From assembly GCA_965363755.1 (NCBI GenBank), contig CBDTVL010000029.1:1-23211 (forward strand): a stretch of 23,211 bases of DNA, read 5' to 3'. The notes below the pieces were generated by a model. The model saw only the letters and a program-made list of their open reading frames with translations, was not told where the DNA came from and did not search any database. Source of the stretch: JL08 sp965363755 (lineage in GTDB: Bacteria; Pseudomonadota; Alphaproteobacteria; Rhodobacterales; Rhodobacteraceae). How positions within the stretch are numbered: the stretch's first letter is position 1; every line of letters begins with the position of its first letter. Below are positions 8,351-16,239 of the stretch, piece by piece. Both the position numbers and the translations under genes were made by a program.

Positions 8351-8879
8351 AATATCGCCTTTGATGATCGCGCCACCGGTGATCTTCGCAGCCTTTGCGG
8401 TGGTGGCGGCAATCGGCATGTTCCGCGATGATCCAGAGTCACTGCCCTCTGCTCGCGAAGGGCAGGCGGCCCCTCCGGTTGTTTTGACCGCGATGGACGG
8501 CAAAGATCTGTTTGACGACGCGACGTTGCGGGACGGTCAGGTAAAACTCGTGAACTATTGGGCCAGTTGGTGCGGGCCTTGTCGGGTGGAGCACCCCAAT
8601 CTGGAACAACTGGCAGGCGAAGGTGTCCCGATTTACGGCATCAACTACAAAGATGACGCAGGCAACGCCCGGCGGTTTCTGGATGATCTTGGTGATCCCT
8701 ATGCCGCGGTCGGGGTGGATGAAAGCGGCCGCATGGCGTTGGACTGGGGCGTTTACGGCGTGCCCGAAACCTATGTGATTGACGGTGAGGGCACGATCTT
8801 GCTGCGCGTTGCCGGGCCACTGACCCAACGGGTGTTGACCGAAACCATCCGGCCGGCGCTAGCGGCTGCGCAGAACTGA
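8343..8879 (+). CDS. ccmG: Thiol:disulfide interchange protein CcmG (DsbE)
   Basis: A 178-residue membrane-tethered periplasmic thioredoxin-like protein that keeps apocytochrome c cysteines reduced for haem attachment. An N-terminal anchor spans about residues 6-25. The active site is WCGPC within NYWASWCGPCRVEH (Cys77 and Cys80). The family-specific GVYGVPETYVIDGEG motif contains the cis-proline (VPE). The start is either GTG at 8340 or ATG at 8343; ATG is preferred. It overlaps ccmD by 8 bases and closes the cluster. The other maturation genes (ccmE, ccmF, ccmH) are not in this window. Confidence 0.95.
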   Translation: MARISPLMIAPPVIFAAFAVVAAIGMFRDDPESLPSAREGQAAPPVVLTAMDGKDLFDDATLRDGQVKLVNYWASWCGPCRVEHPNLEQLAGEGVPIYGINYKDDAGNARRFLDDLGDPYAAVGVDESGRMALDWGVYGVPETYVIDGEGTILLRVAGPLTQRVLTETIRPALAAAQN

Positions 8880-9117
8880 TCAACTCGGCTTAGGCCCAAG
8901 TGCTTTCCTGTCGGCCGAAGTCTGCTATGCGCCCAGAACCGGATCTTGGCTGCAGGATGAACTAAAGTCTGCTGTGTGGTCGAAGCCACCGTTTGAGCTC
9001 TATCACAGAATGGCGACTTTGGGTGGGTCAGCGTTGAGAAAAAAACTATTGCTGCTGTGACAGAGTATACTGTTTCACCGGTTATGGCCTTGGCAGACTT
9101 CATCTTTTCGAACGTCT
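8880..9117. other. Intergenic region after ccmG, no gene seen
   Basis: No credible ORF or strong terminator. A degenerate direct repeat of AAGTCTGCT begins at 8919 and at 8965 (followed by ATGCG and GTGTG). The style resembles the dispersed non-coding filler often found between Rhodobacteraceae genes, but I cannot confirm copies elsewhere. The minus-strand reading across 8771-9103 overlaps ccmG antisense and is not a gene. Confidence 0.4.
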
Positions 9118-9252
9118 CTATTCCATCGCACTGTCTATCTTCGCAGCACAGATAAAGTGATTTTCTGTCAGCATGTCGCGCTCATGGGGTGCAAACGTTA
9201 CGCTAAAGTAGCCCCATTCAAAACCAATGTCGGCAGGATGAATTTCCGACCG
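9118..9252 (-). pseudogene. Possible 3' remnant of an unidentified gene
   Basis: A 44-codon open stretch between stops reads HPADIGFEWGYFSVTFAPHE, then RDMLTENHFICAAKIDSAME and a stop. It looks protein-like in composition (aromatic, balanced charge), but the only in-frame ATG codons are internal, and the in-frame stop just upstream (9255-9253) prevents a normal start. It may be the C-terminal stub of a gene lost by deletion, or chance. I cannot assign a family. It sits downstream of, and on the same strand as, phhA. Confidence 0.25.
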
Positions 9253-9380
9253 CTAATAAACGCTGCTAGATTTGCGGTATAGGTAGCTTTGGCAAAGCCT
9301 TTGAATTTGAATACCCGTGTTAGCGATTTTCCATCGGGTGCAAGCAGCCCACTTCCTTGAACTCCGCCCACGCATTGAAA

Positions 9381-10178
9381 TCACCCTGCTTTCTGTTTTG
9401 GCGGATAGGTGGGCGCATGCAGACCCAATGCCCGCGCATTGCGAATGTCGCCAAGAAGATCGCGCTCTGCCGCCTCAAGCAGCTGATCTGCGTGGTCCAG
9501 ACAAAAGTAGATCGGTTGGTGAATGTCGATCCGGTAAGGCGTGCGCAAAATGTCGACGACATCGAAGGGCCTTTTCGCGGCGGTTTCACCTGATGCCGCG
9601 TGAATCAACTCTGTCGGAGATGATGCCAAACCTGATCCCAATGCCTTGATTTCACCGTCTTCGCGGATCAACCCAAATTCAATCGTGAACCAATAGAGCC
9701 GGATCAGCCAAGCGTAGTCTACCGGGTCGCAAAGTTGGCCGGCCTCGCCAATTTTTTGTGAGAAGTTTGCAAACCGTGGATCTGTCAATAAAGGTGTATG
9801 CCCGAATATCTCGTGAAAAATATCCGGTTCTTCGATGTAGTCAAAGTCGCGACGATTTCGGATAAAAGATGCTGCTGGAAAGGTCTTTGCGGCAAGCATG
9901 ACAAAAAACTGTCGAAAACCAATGAGTGCTGGAACGGGGGCCACCTTCCACCCCGTGAGATCCATGAGTTTTTCAGAAACAGCCCTGCACTGTGGAACGC
10001 GGTCCTGCGGGAGGTCCAATGCTTTATGCCCGTTCAGATAAGCAGTCGCGCAGTATCGTTCGATATTCGGTTTCTGCTGTGCAAAGAGATCCCGCCAAAC
10101 GGCGTTCTGATTCGCCGAATAGTGGATATCGCCATATTCATTAGGCACCATCGCAACATATTTTGAACTTTTCGCCAT
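9381..10178 (-). CDS. phhA: Phenylalanine 4-monooxygenase
   Basis: A 265-residue cytosolic pterin-dependent, iron-containing hydroxylase that converts phenylalanine to tyrosine with O2 and tetrahydropterin. The iron ligands of the aromatic amino acid hydroxylase family are present: His122 and His127 in PDIFHEIFGHTPLL, and Glu167 in YWFTIEFGLI. The pterin-site region TGWKVAPVPALIGFRQFF is also intact. Length matches bacterial monomeric enzymes that lack the regulatory domain. The start is supported by AGGAAGG about 7 bases upstream. It is divergent from an Lrp/AsnC gene 100 bases away, a common arrangement for aromatic amino acid catabolism genes. No pterin-4a-carbinolamine dehydratase gene is nearby. 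Confidence 0.96.
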   Translation of the reverse strand: MAKSSKYVAMVPNEYGDIHYSANQNAVWRDLFAQQKPNIERYCATAYLNGHKALDLPQDRVPQCRAVSEKLMDLTGWKVAPVPALIGFRQFFVMLAAKTFPAASFIRNRRDFDYIEEPDIFHEIFGHTPLLTDPRFANFSQKIGEAGQLCDPVDYAWLIRLYWFTIEFGLIREDGEIKALGSGLASSPTELIHAASGETAAKRPFDVVDILRTPYRIDIHQPIYFCLDHADQLLEAAERDLLGDIRNARALGLHAPTYPPKQKAG

Positions 10179-10278
10179 ATATTACCTTCCTGCGCGAGGT
10201 AAGTTTATGGCAGCTTAGAGGGAAAACCCTTTCTAATGCCGTCAGTATCTGCGAATTTTTGCATGATCTTACCGGTTA
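10179..10278. promoter_or_regulatory. Divergent phhA / lrp control region with palindrome
   Basis: A 100-base region between divergent start codons. It contains an imperfect dyad at 10215-10236: arms TTAGA and TCTAA with inner GGG-AAAA-CCC, the right side carrying two extra T. A second inverted repeat, TTACCT/AGGTAA at 10182-10187 and 10197-10202, overlaps the phhA ribosome site. Lrp-family proteins bind A/T-centred dyads and usually autoregulate, so the 10215 element is the better operator candidate. This assignment is inference. Confidence 0.4.
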
Positions 10279-10758
10279 ATGGCCAAAAGCGAGAAAAATA
10301 TGCTTGATGACTACGAGAAGCTCATACTCAGAACTCTTCAACGCAACGGACGGGCAAGTACCCAAGAACTGTCTGAGGCGGTTGGCCTGTCCTCTTCGCC
10401 ATGCTGGAGGCGCGTGAAAAAACTGGAAGAGGAAGGCTACATCACAGGGTACGCAGCGATTCTTGACCGCAAGAAGCTTGGCCTGCGAGCCCTGGCATAT
10501 GTCCATGTCTCACTCATGGATCATAGCGAAAGCGCGATCAGCACGTTTCAGAGCTTTGTTGCGACCAGTGAACAAGTTGTTGAGTGCGCCTCCACGACTG
10601 GCGAAAGTGATTTCATCCTTAAGGTTGCTGAAACCGACCCGGAAGCGCTTGAGAAGTTCATCATGGAACGCATTTTGCGGCTCGGAGTGGTGAGGAATAC
10701 GACAACCAACTTCATCCTGAGGCAAACAAAAGTAGCAGTGGCGTTGCCCGTCTTTTGA
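10279..10758 (+). CDS. Lrp/AsnC-family transcriptional regulator
   Basis: A 159-residue amino-acid-responsive regulator. The N-terminal winged helix-turn-helix is clear (YEKLILRTLQRNGRASTQEL, then SEAVGLSSSPCWRRVKKLEE), followed by the linker GYITGYAAILDRKKLGL and the RAM effector/oligomerisation domain, with ASTTGESDFILKVAE in the usual GxxDxxL position. The start could be ATG 10279 or ATG 10300 (MLDDYEKLIL); neither has a strong ribosome site, and the shorter form is closer to typical Lrp length. It is divergent from phhA, so control of phenylalanine hydroxylation is likely, with phenylalanine or tyrosine as probable effectors (inference). Confidence 0.93.
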   Translation: MAKSEKNMLDDYEKLILRTLQRNGRASTQELSEAVGLSSSPCWRRVKKLEEEGYITGYAAILDRKKLGLRALAYVHVSLMDHSESAISTFQSFVATSEQVVECASTTGESDFILKVAETDPEALEKFIMERILRLGVVRNTTTNFILRQTKVAVALPVF

Positions 10759-10940
10759 CGAGCACCTTTGAATTTGGCCTAACTTTGACAGTCGCGGGAT
10801 GATCCCCCGGATATCGGCGAAGTCTGCCTCTTCATCTCCTGAGTGGCCTGGCCCAAAAGCCGCCACTGCAGCATTGTGCCATGTAAGCTACTTTCGGCTC
10901 AAAGCCGTCATCTGATGCCGTTGGTCAGTTTATTTGGAGT

Positions 10941-11642
10941 CTAAAGGCGATACCCGCCTGAAACCGTAAGGATTTCGCCGGTGATAAATCCTGATGCGCC
11001 TGTTGCGAGAAAGCGGACGGCAGAAGCGATATCCTCAGGAGTGCCGATCCGACCCAATGCCGTGTCTTTGACAAACAATTCTATCAGATCGTCAGAGCGC
11101 GGGTTTTCGACCCGTTCAATCGCGCCGGGGGCGATGGCATTGACGCGGATGCCGCGCGGGCCAAGCTCTTTTGCCATGCTGCGGGTCCATGTGTTCAGAG
11201 CAGCCTTGCTGGCGGAATAGATCGACGCGCCCATGGTCGGCAGAACCGCGTTGACGGACGAAATATTCACCACACTTGCGCCCGGTTTCAGATGCGGCAA
11301 GGCAGCAGCAAGCAGTGCAATTGGGGCGATGAGATTGACCTCGATATTCTGCCTGTGCGCGGCAAACTCCGTTGCCTCGGGCGGTGTGGGCAAAACCACT
11401 CCGGCATTGTTCACAATCACGTCAATCTGGCCGAAATGCTCGACCACAGATTGAATGACGCCCATGGCCGCATCTGGGCTGGCAAGATCTGCCTTGATGG
11501 CAAAAACGTCAGGCCGCTCTGTTACAAGCGGCCCGGGGTCTGTTGTGTGATAAGTTATGGCTGTGGCGTGGTCACTGGCCAGATCGTGCGCAATGGCACG
11601 CCCGATCCCGCGGGCCGCACCGGTGACCAGAGCCACGCGCAT
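10941..11642 (-). CDS. SDR-family oxidoreductase
   Basis: A 233-residue classical short-chain dehydrogenase/reductase, probably cytosolic and NAD(P)H-dependent. The cofactor motif TGAARGIG (7-14), the structural NNAG (78-81), the catalytic Ser128/Ser129 in NISS and the YSASK motif (Tyr142, Lys146) are all present, as is the C-terminal FLATGASGFITGEILTVSGGY typical of FabG-like members. The substrate is not predictable. Its ATG overlaps the acnA stop by one base (TAATG at 11644-11640), so it is almost certainly translated from the acnA message. No link between this dehydrogenase and the citrate cycle is established. Confidence 0.93.
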   Translation of the reverse strand: MRVALVTGAARGIGRAIAHDLASDHATAITYHTTDPGPLVTERPDVFAIKADLASPDAAMGVIQSVVEHFGQIDVIVNNAGVVLPTPPEATEFAAHRQNIEVNLIAPIALLAAALPHLKPGASVVNISSVNAVLPTMGASIYSASKAALNTWTRSMAKELGPRGIRVNAIAPGAIERVENPRSDDLIELFVKDTALGRIGTPEDIASAVRFLATGASGFITGEILTVSGGYRL

Positions 11643-14329
11643 TAGGCGGCTTTGGCCAGATTACGCAGCACGTAATGCAACACCCCGCCATGTTCGATGT
11701 ATTCAATCTCGATCGCGGTATCGATCCGACATTTCAGGGTGATCTCTTTCATCGATCCGTCCGCCATAGTGATTGTACAGGGCACCTCTTGCAGAGGCCG
11801 GATTGTGTCGAGGCCAGAGATTGAAACGCTCTCATCGCCGGTCAAACCCAACGATTTGCGGGTGTCGCCACCGGTGAACTCAAACGGGATCACACCCATG
11901 CCCACAAGGTTGGAGCGATGGATGCGCTCAAAGCTTTCCGCGATGACGGCTTTGACGCCCAGCAGCGCGGTGCCCTTGGCCGCCCAGTCGCGCGATGATC
12001 CCGCACCATATTGTTCGCCGCCAAAGACCACCAGCGGCGTGCCTGCCTCCTGGTAGGCCATCGCGGCATCATAGATCGAGGCCTGCTCACCGTTTGGTCC
12101 TTTGGTATAGCCGCCTTCGACATTGTCGAGCATTTCGTTCTTGATGCGGATATTGGCAAACGTGCCGCGCATCATCACTTCGTGGTTGCCACGGCGCGAT
12201 CCGTAAGAGTTGAATTCCCGCACCGGCACTTGCCGTTCGATCAGGTACTGACCGGCGGGTGTTGTGTCCTTAAAAGACCCGGCCGGGCTGATGTGGTCGG
12301 TTGTGATCATGTCGCCCAGAATGGCGAGCACTTTGGCGTCCGATATGTTGGAAATCACGCCAGGCTCAGCGCCCATGCCCTGAAAATAAGGTGGGTTCTG
12401 GACATAGGTTGACGTCGGTGGCCAGTCATAGGTCTGCTCGTCAGTTGTTTCCACAGCCTGCCATTTGTCATCCCCTTTGAAGACATCGGCGTATTTCTCA
12501 AGGAAGGCGGCGCGTGTGACGGTCGCTTCGACCAGTTCCGCCACTTCCTGTGAAGTGGGCCAGATATCTTTCAGGAAGACGTCATTGCCATCTTTGTCTG
12601 TGCCTAAGGGTTCGGTCGTCAAGTCAACGTCCAGCGTGCCAGCCAGTGCATAGGCCACAACCAGAGGAGGCGAGGCGAGATAGTTGGCGCGCACATCCGG
12701 ACTGATCCGGCCCTCAAAATTGCGGTTGCCGGACAGGACTGATGTCGCCACCAGATCGCCGTCAGCAATCGCCTTGCTGATTTCAGGCTGCAATGGACCT
12801 GAGTTGCCGATGCAGGTGGTACAGCCATATCCAACTAGGTTGAATCCGATCTTATCAAGATCTTCCTGCAATCCAGCAGCTTCGAGATAGGCGGACACAA
12901 CCTGCGATCCCGGAGCCAGAGATGTCTTGACCCAGGGTTTGCGATTCAGGCCCAGTGCGGCAGCTTTGCGGGCCACCAATCCCGCACCAATCATCACGTA
13001 CGGATTGGATGTGTTGGTGCACGACGTGATCGACGCGATCACAACCTTGCCGCTTTCCATTGTATAATCTTCGCCCGCTACTGCGATTTCTTTGCCCATC
13101 GGGCGTTTGAAGGTTTCGGCCATCTCGTTGGCAAATGCCGCTTTGGCATTGGTCAGGGCTACGTAATCCTGCGGACGTTTTGGACCTGATATCGCGGGCA
13201 CGATGGTGGTCATGTCGAGATGCAGCGTATCCGTGTAAATCGGCGCATAATCAGCGCCGCGCCACATGCCGTTTTCCTTGGCATAAGCTTCGACCAGCGC
13301 AACGCGTGTTTCATCGCGGCCGGTATTGCGCAGGTAACGCAGGGTTTCGTGGTCAATCGGGAAGAAACCGCATGTTGCGCCATATTCCGGAGCCATGTTG
13401 GCGATGGTTGCGCGATCAGCCAGCGGCAACGTGTCCAGACCGGCGCCGTAAAATTCCACGAACTTGCCAACAACGCCTTTGGCGCGCAGCAATTCGACCA
13501 CTTTCAACACCAAATCGGTGCCGGTTGTGCCTTCGGTCATTTTGCCGGTGAGCTCAAACCCAATGACTTCGGGGATCAACATCGAAATTGGCTGCCCCAA
13601 CATCGCGGCTTCAGCTTCGATTCCGCCAACACCCCAGCCCAGAACAGCCACGCCATTCACCATGGTTGTGTGGCTGTCAGTGCCGACCAATGTGTCAGGA
13701 TAGGCAACTTCTTCGCCGTTCTGATCCTTGTCAGTCCAGACTGTCTGGCTGAGATATTCCAGATTGACCTGATGGCAGATGCCGGTTCCGGGTGGCACAA
13801 CGCGGAAATTATTAAAGGCGTTTTGCCCCCACTTGAGGAAAGTGTAACGTTCCATGTTGCGTTCATATTCGCGGTCTACGTTCATCTGGAATGCACGAGG
13901 AGTGCCAAATTCATCAATCATGACAGAGTGGTCAATGACCAGATCGACCGGGTTCAGCGGGTTGATTTTTTCGGCATCACCGCCCAAAGAAATGATTGCA
14001 TCGCGCATCGCTGCCAGATCAACAACAGCCGGTACGCCGGTGAAATCCTGCAACAAAACTCGGGCAGGTCTGTACGCAATCTCGCGCGGGTTCTGGCCGC
14101 CATTTGTGCCCCACTCAGCAAATGCCTTAATGTCGTCGACAGTGACGGTCTTGCCGTCTTCAAAACGCAGCATGTTTTCCAGCACGACTTTCAGCGCGGC
14201 GGGCAGCTTTGAAAAGTCGCCCAATCCGGCCTCTTGCGCCGCGGGGATCGAATAATATGATACGGACGCGCCGCCGGCTGAGAGGGTCTTGCGGGTCTTG
14301 GAAGTGTCGTGACCAACGGTAATGGGCAT
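11642..14329 (-). CDS. acnA: Aconitate hydratase A
   Basis: An 895-residue aconitase (AcnA/IRP1 type) that interconverts citrate and isocitrate through cis-aconitate in the citrate cycle. The [4Fe-4S] ligands are Cys437 in SITSCTNTSN and Cys503 and Cys506 in YGCTTCIGNSGPL. The substrate-binding VGTDSHTTMVNG (215-226) and the C-terminal swivel-domain GSSRDWAAKGT and EFNSYGSRRGNHEVMMRG motifs are intact. The reading frame is open back to 14458, but ATG 14329 (MPITVGHDTSKTRKTL) is the right start: it gives the family N-terminus and follows AAAGGGAA. The SDR gene follows with a one-base overlap. The promoter should lie within 14330-14560, shared divergently with the DUF1223 gene. Confidence 0.98.
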   Translation of the reverse strand: MPITVGHDTSKTRKTLSAGGASVSYYSIPAAQEAGLGDFSKLPAALKVVLENMLRFEDGKTVTVDDIKAFAEWGTNGGQNPREIAYRPARVLLQDFTGVPAVVDLAAMRDAIISLGGDAEKINPLNPVDLVIDHSVMIDEFGTPRAFQMNVDREYERNMERYTFLKWGQNAFNNFRVVPPGTGICHQVNLEYLSQTVWTDKDQNGEEVAYPDTLVGTDSHTTMVNGVAVLGWGVGGIEAEAAMLGQPISMLIPEVIGFELTGKMTEGTTGTDLVLKVVELLRAKGVVGKFVEFYGAGLDTLPLADRATIANMAPEYGATCGFFPIDHETLRYLRNTGRDETRVALVEAYAKENGMWRGADYAPIYTDTLHLDMTTIVPAISGPKRPQDYVALTNAKAAFANEMAETFKRPMGKEIAVAGEDYTMESGKVVIASITSCTNTSNPYVMIGAGLVARKAAALGLNRKPWVKTSLAPGSQVVSAYLEAAGLQEDLDKIGFNLVGYGCTTCIGNSGPLQPEISKAIADGDLVATSVLSGNRNFEGRISPDVRANYLASPPLVVAYALAGTLDVDLTTEPLGTDKDGNDVFLKDIWPTSQEVAELVEATVTRAAFLEKYADVFKGDDKWQAVETTDEQTYDWPPTSTYVQNPPYFQGMGAEPGVISNISDAKVLAILGDMITTDHISPAGSFKDTTPAGQYLIERQVPVREFNSYGSRRGNHEVMMRGTFANIRIKNEMLDNVEGGYTKGPNGEQASIYDAAMAYQEAGTPLVVFGGEQYGAGSSRDWAAKGTALLGVKAVIAESFERIHRSNLVGMGVIPFEFTGGDTRKSLGLTGDESVSISGLDTIRPLQEVPCTITMADGSMKEITLKCRIDTAIEIEYIEHGGVLHYVLRNLAKAA

Positions 14330-14430
14330 CTGGAATTCCCTTTCGGTGTTTTGAAAACTGAATGGCTTTGTGCATTCTGTGGACCCAAATGACGCTTCGA
14401 TCAAGGGGCAATCCGGCAAGTGCGGCAATT

Positions 14431-14450
14431 TTGTATACCATTGTACACCG
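14431..14450. promoter_or_regulatory. Tandem TTGTAyACC repeats upstream of acnA
   Basis: Two consecutive 10-base elements, TTGTATACCA and TTGTACACCG, lie 102-121 bases upstream of the acnA start. Each carries a GTnnAC core of the kind recognised by FadR-subfamily GntR regulators, and one turn of DNA separates them. On the acnA strand the second element includes TACAAT, which could serve as a -10 hexamer. The role is inferred from position and pattern only. Confidence 0.3.
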
Positions 14451-14563
14451 AAATTCATGTAAAGGTGTCACTTGCAAGTAAACTGGTCTCTCGAAACCTT
14501 GATTGGTTATTACATGGTGGGATTGTTAATTCTGTTTTGGTACGAACTGGAGACTGATTCACG

Positions 14564-15259
14564 ATGAAAACACTGGCCGCGAGTCTTACCGCATTGTGGA
14601 TGTTAGGTGCGGCTCCGCTTTGGGCACAATCTTCTCCGGTTGTTGTGGAATTGTTCACGTCGCAGGGGTGTTCGTCTTGTCCACCGGCGGATGCGATGCT
14701 GCACAAATTGGCTCAGCGTGACGATGTTATCGCTTTAGCGCTGCATGTGGATTACTGGGATTACATCGGCTGGAAAGATGTTTTTGCCGTGCCCGCTTAT
14801 ACCAAGCGACAAAAAGGCTATGCGCATGCCAATGGGCGGCGCATGATTTATACGCCGCAAATGGTAATCAACGGTCAGGAAGATGTCGTGGGCGCCAAAC
14901 CCATGGAAGTGAGCGATCTGATCCACAAATACCACTTAGCTGCCCCCAAAGTCGCGCTGATCATCAAACGGGTTGGTGCATTCATTGAAATCAGAGCGCA
15001 GGTACTGGATACAACTGGTCCCATGAGTGTGCAGATGGTGCGCTATACACCCGAGAGCAAAGTCGAGATTACCCGAGGCGAAAATCGCGGACAAACGCTG
15101 AGCTATGCCAATGTCACAAATGCGTGGACCGAGGTGGCGCAATGGGACGGGTCAGCACCGCTTGAGATCACGGCAGAGGCCGCCGGGGATCAGCCGGTTG
15201 TGGTGCTGGTGCAGCGCACCGGGTATGGAGCCATTCTTGCGGCGGCACAAATTCGCTAG
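14564..15259 (+). CDS. Secreted thioredoxin-like DUF1223 protein
   Basis: A 231-residue periplasmic protein of family DUF1223. A signal peptide covers residues 1-21 (ends LWAQ). The thioredoxin-like start of the mature protein, VVVELFTSQGCSSCPPADAML, holds a CxxC pair (Cys36, Cys39) in the redox position. Further conserved stretches are HVDYWDYIGWKDVFA and YTPQMVINGQEDVVGA. The C-terminal half is a beta-rich extension. The biochemical role of DUF1223 is not established; a thiol-disulfide function is suggested by the CxxC fold. Adjacency to acnA recurs in Rhodobacteraceae from what I know. It is divergent from acnA and converges on the acyltransferase gene only 12 bases downstream. Confidence 0.92.
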   Translation: MKTLAASLTALWMLGAAPLWAQSSPVVVELFTSQGCSSCPPADAMLHKLAQRDDVIALALHVDYWDYIGWKDVFAVPAYTKRQKGYAHANGRRMIYTPQMVINGQEDVVGAKPMEVSDLIHKYHLAAPKVALIIKRVGAFIEIRAQVLDTTGPMSVQMVRYTPESKVEITRGENRGQTLSYANVTNAWTEVAQWDGSAPLEITAEAAGDQPVVVLVQRTGYGAILAAAQIR

Positions 15260-15271
15260 GCAGGTCTGAAA

Positions 15272-16234
15272 TCACGCCGACTTCCAGCGACGATGTACCC
15301 AGAACCATTGTTCCATATGAGACCGCACCAGTTTTTCCAGCCCGTCATTGACGTCTTGTGTCATGGTTACAGGATCCGAGGGCACAATTGGAGCCTGCAC
15401 CGTAATTTCGAAATCCAGACCGTTCGGCTGGCGTATGGCGTAAATCGGGATCAGTACCGCGTTATACTTTAGCGAAAGCTCTGCAGTTACGGTGGATGTA
15501 TACGCCTGTTCGCCAAAGAACGTCAGCCTGGCCCCGCCCTGCGCATGGATGTCGGTGAGGATGGCCAAAACGCCCCCCGCACGCAAATGCCGGACCATTT
15601 CTACCATCCCACGTCGACCTTGTTCAAATAACGGAGTGCCGAGGGATGACAGCATCCGGACGTAGTAGGGATTGAAATAGGGGTTGGACATCTTACGATA
15701 AAATCCGCCCATGTTGTGCCCCCGCGCAATCAGATGAGCTCGGCACACCTCGTAATTGGCGAAGTGTCCGGTGACCAGAATGACTGGCCGCCCCTGCGCG
15801 CGCGCCTGTTCCAGCGCGCTAAGACCCGGACCGCTGATTTTGGCAGCTTTTGCGCGTTCTGCGAATTCGGCGCCGGAATAGAATTCTATCAGGCTGCGGC
15901 CTGCGTTATCAGGCACCGCGCGACACAACCGTTTAACCTCTGCTTTGGGCAGATCGGGCCGGACCAGCGCAAGGTTTTTTCGGATCCGCGTTGTTAACCC
16001 GGTCGGGAACGCAACAACGCGGGACATCAGCCAGCCCATAGTACGAACGCGGGTGGCATAGGGTAGAAACAACAACAGCCCGATGATACTGCGCGCAGCA
16101 AGCGCGCCGGTATAAAGGCCAAATTTCTTCAGAGGGGCACTATTGGGTCTGTTCACAGGACGGGGCCATTTCTGGGCCCGAGAACTTGCGGGCAGGGGAT
16201 TCACGCTGTCAGACATAATGGCCAACTCCGTCAT
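15272..16234 (-). CDS. LpxL/HtrB-type lysophospholipid acyltransferase
   Basis: A 320-residue inner-membrane acyltransferase of the lipid A biosynthesis (LpxL/LpxM) superfamily. The catalytic H-x4-E is visible in VTGHFANYE (His157, Glu162), followed by the substrate-side motif GGFYRKMSNPYFNPYY and the late EQWFWVHRRW motif expected near the C-terminus. One membrane helix is at about residues 42-60. Two starts are equally supported by GGAG with 9-base spacing: ATG 16234 (MTELAIMSDS) and ATG 16216 (MSDSVNPLP). Whether it acylates lipid A or another lipid such as an ornithine lipid precursor cannot be read from sequence. It lies immediately downstream of a decayed transporter region. Confidence 0.9.
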   Translation of the reverse strand: MTELAIMSDSVNPLPASSRAQKWPRPVNRPNSAPLKKFGLYTGALAARSIIGLLLFLPYATRVRTMGWLMSRVVAFPTGLTTRIRKNLALVRPDLPKAEVKRLCRAVPDNAGRSLIEFYSGAEFAERAKAAKISGPGLSALEQARAQGRPVILVTGHFANYEVCRAHLIARGHNMGGFYRKMSNPYFNPYYVRMLSSLGTPLFEQGRRGMVEMVRHLRAGGVLAILTDIHAQGGARLTFFGEQAYTSTVTAELSLKYNAVLIPIYAIRQPNGLDFEITVQAPIVPSDPVTMTQDVNDGLEKLVRSHMEQWFWVHRRWKSA

Positions 16235-16239
16235 TCACA

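Noticed and set aside
8771..9103. 110-codon minus-strand ORF after ccmG
   Set aside because: One third is antisense to ccmG and the rest is low-quality composition without motifs.
10874..10906. Small hairpin CGGCT-CAA-AGCCG as a terminator for lrp or the SDR gene
   Set aside because: Only 5 bp and no T-run on either strand.
14330..14458. N-terminal extension of acnA to 14458
   Set aside because: Extra 43 codons have no family match and run through the promoter region; AAAGGGAA precedes ATG 14329.
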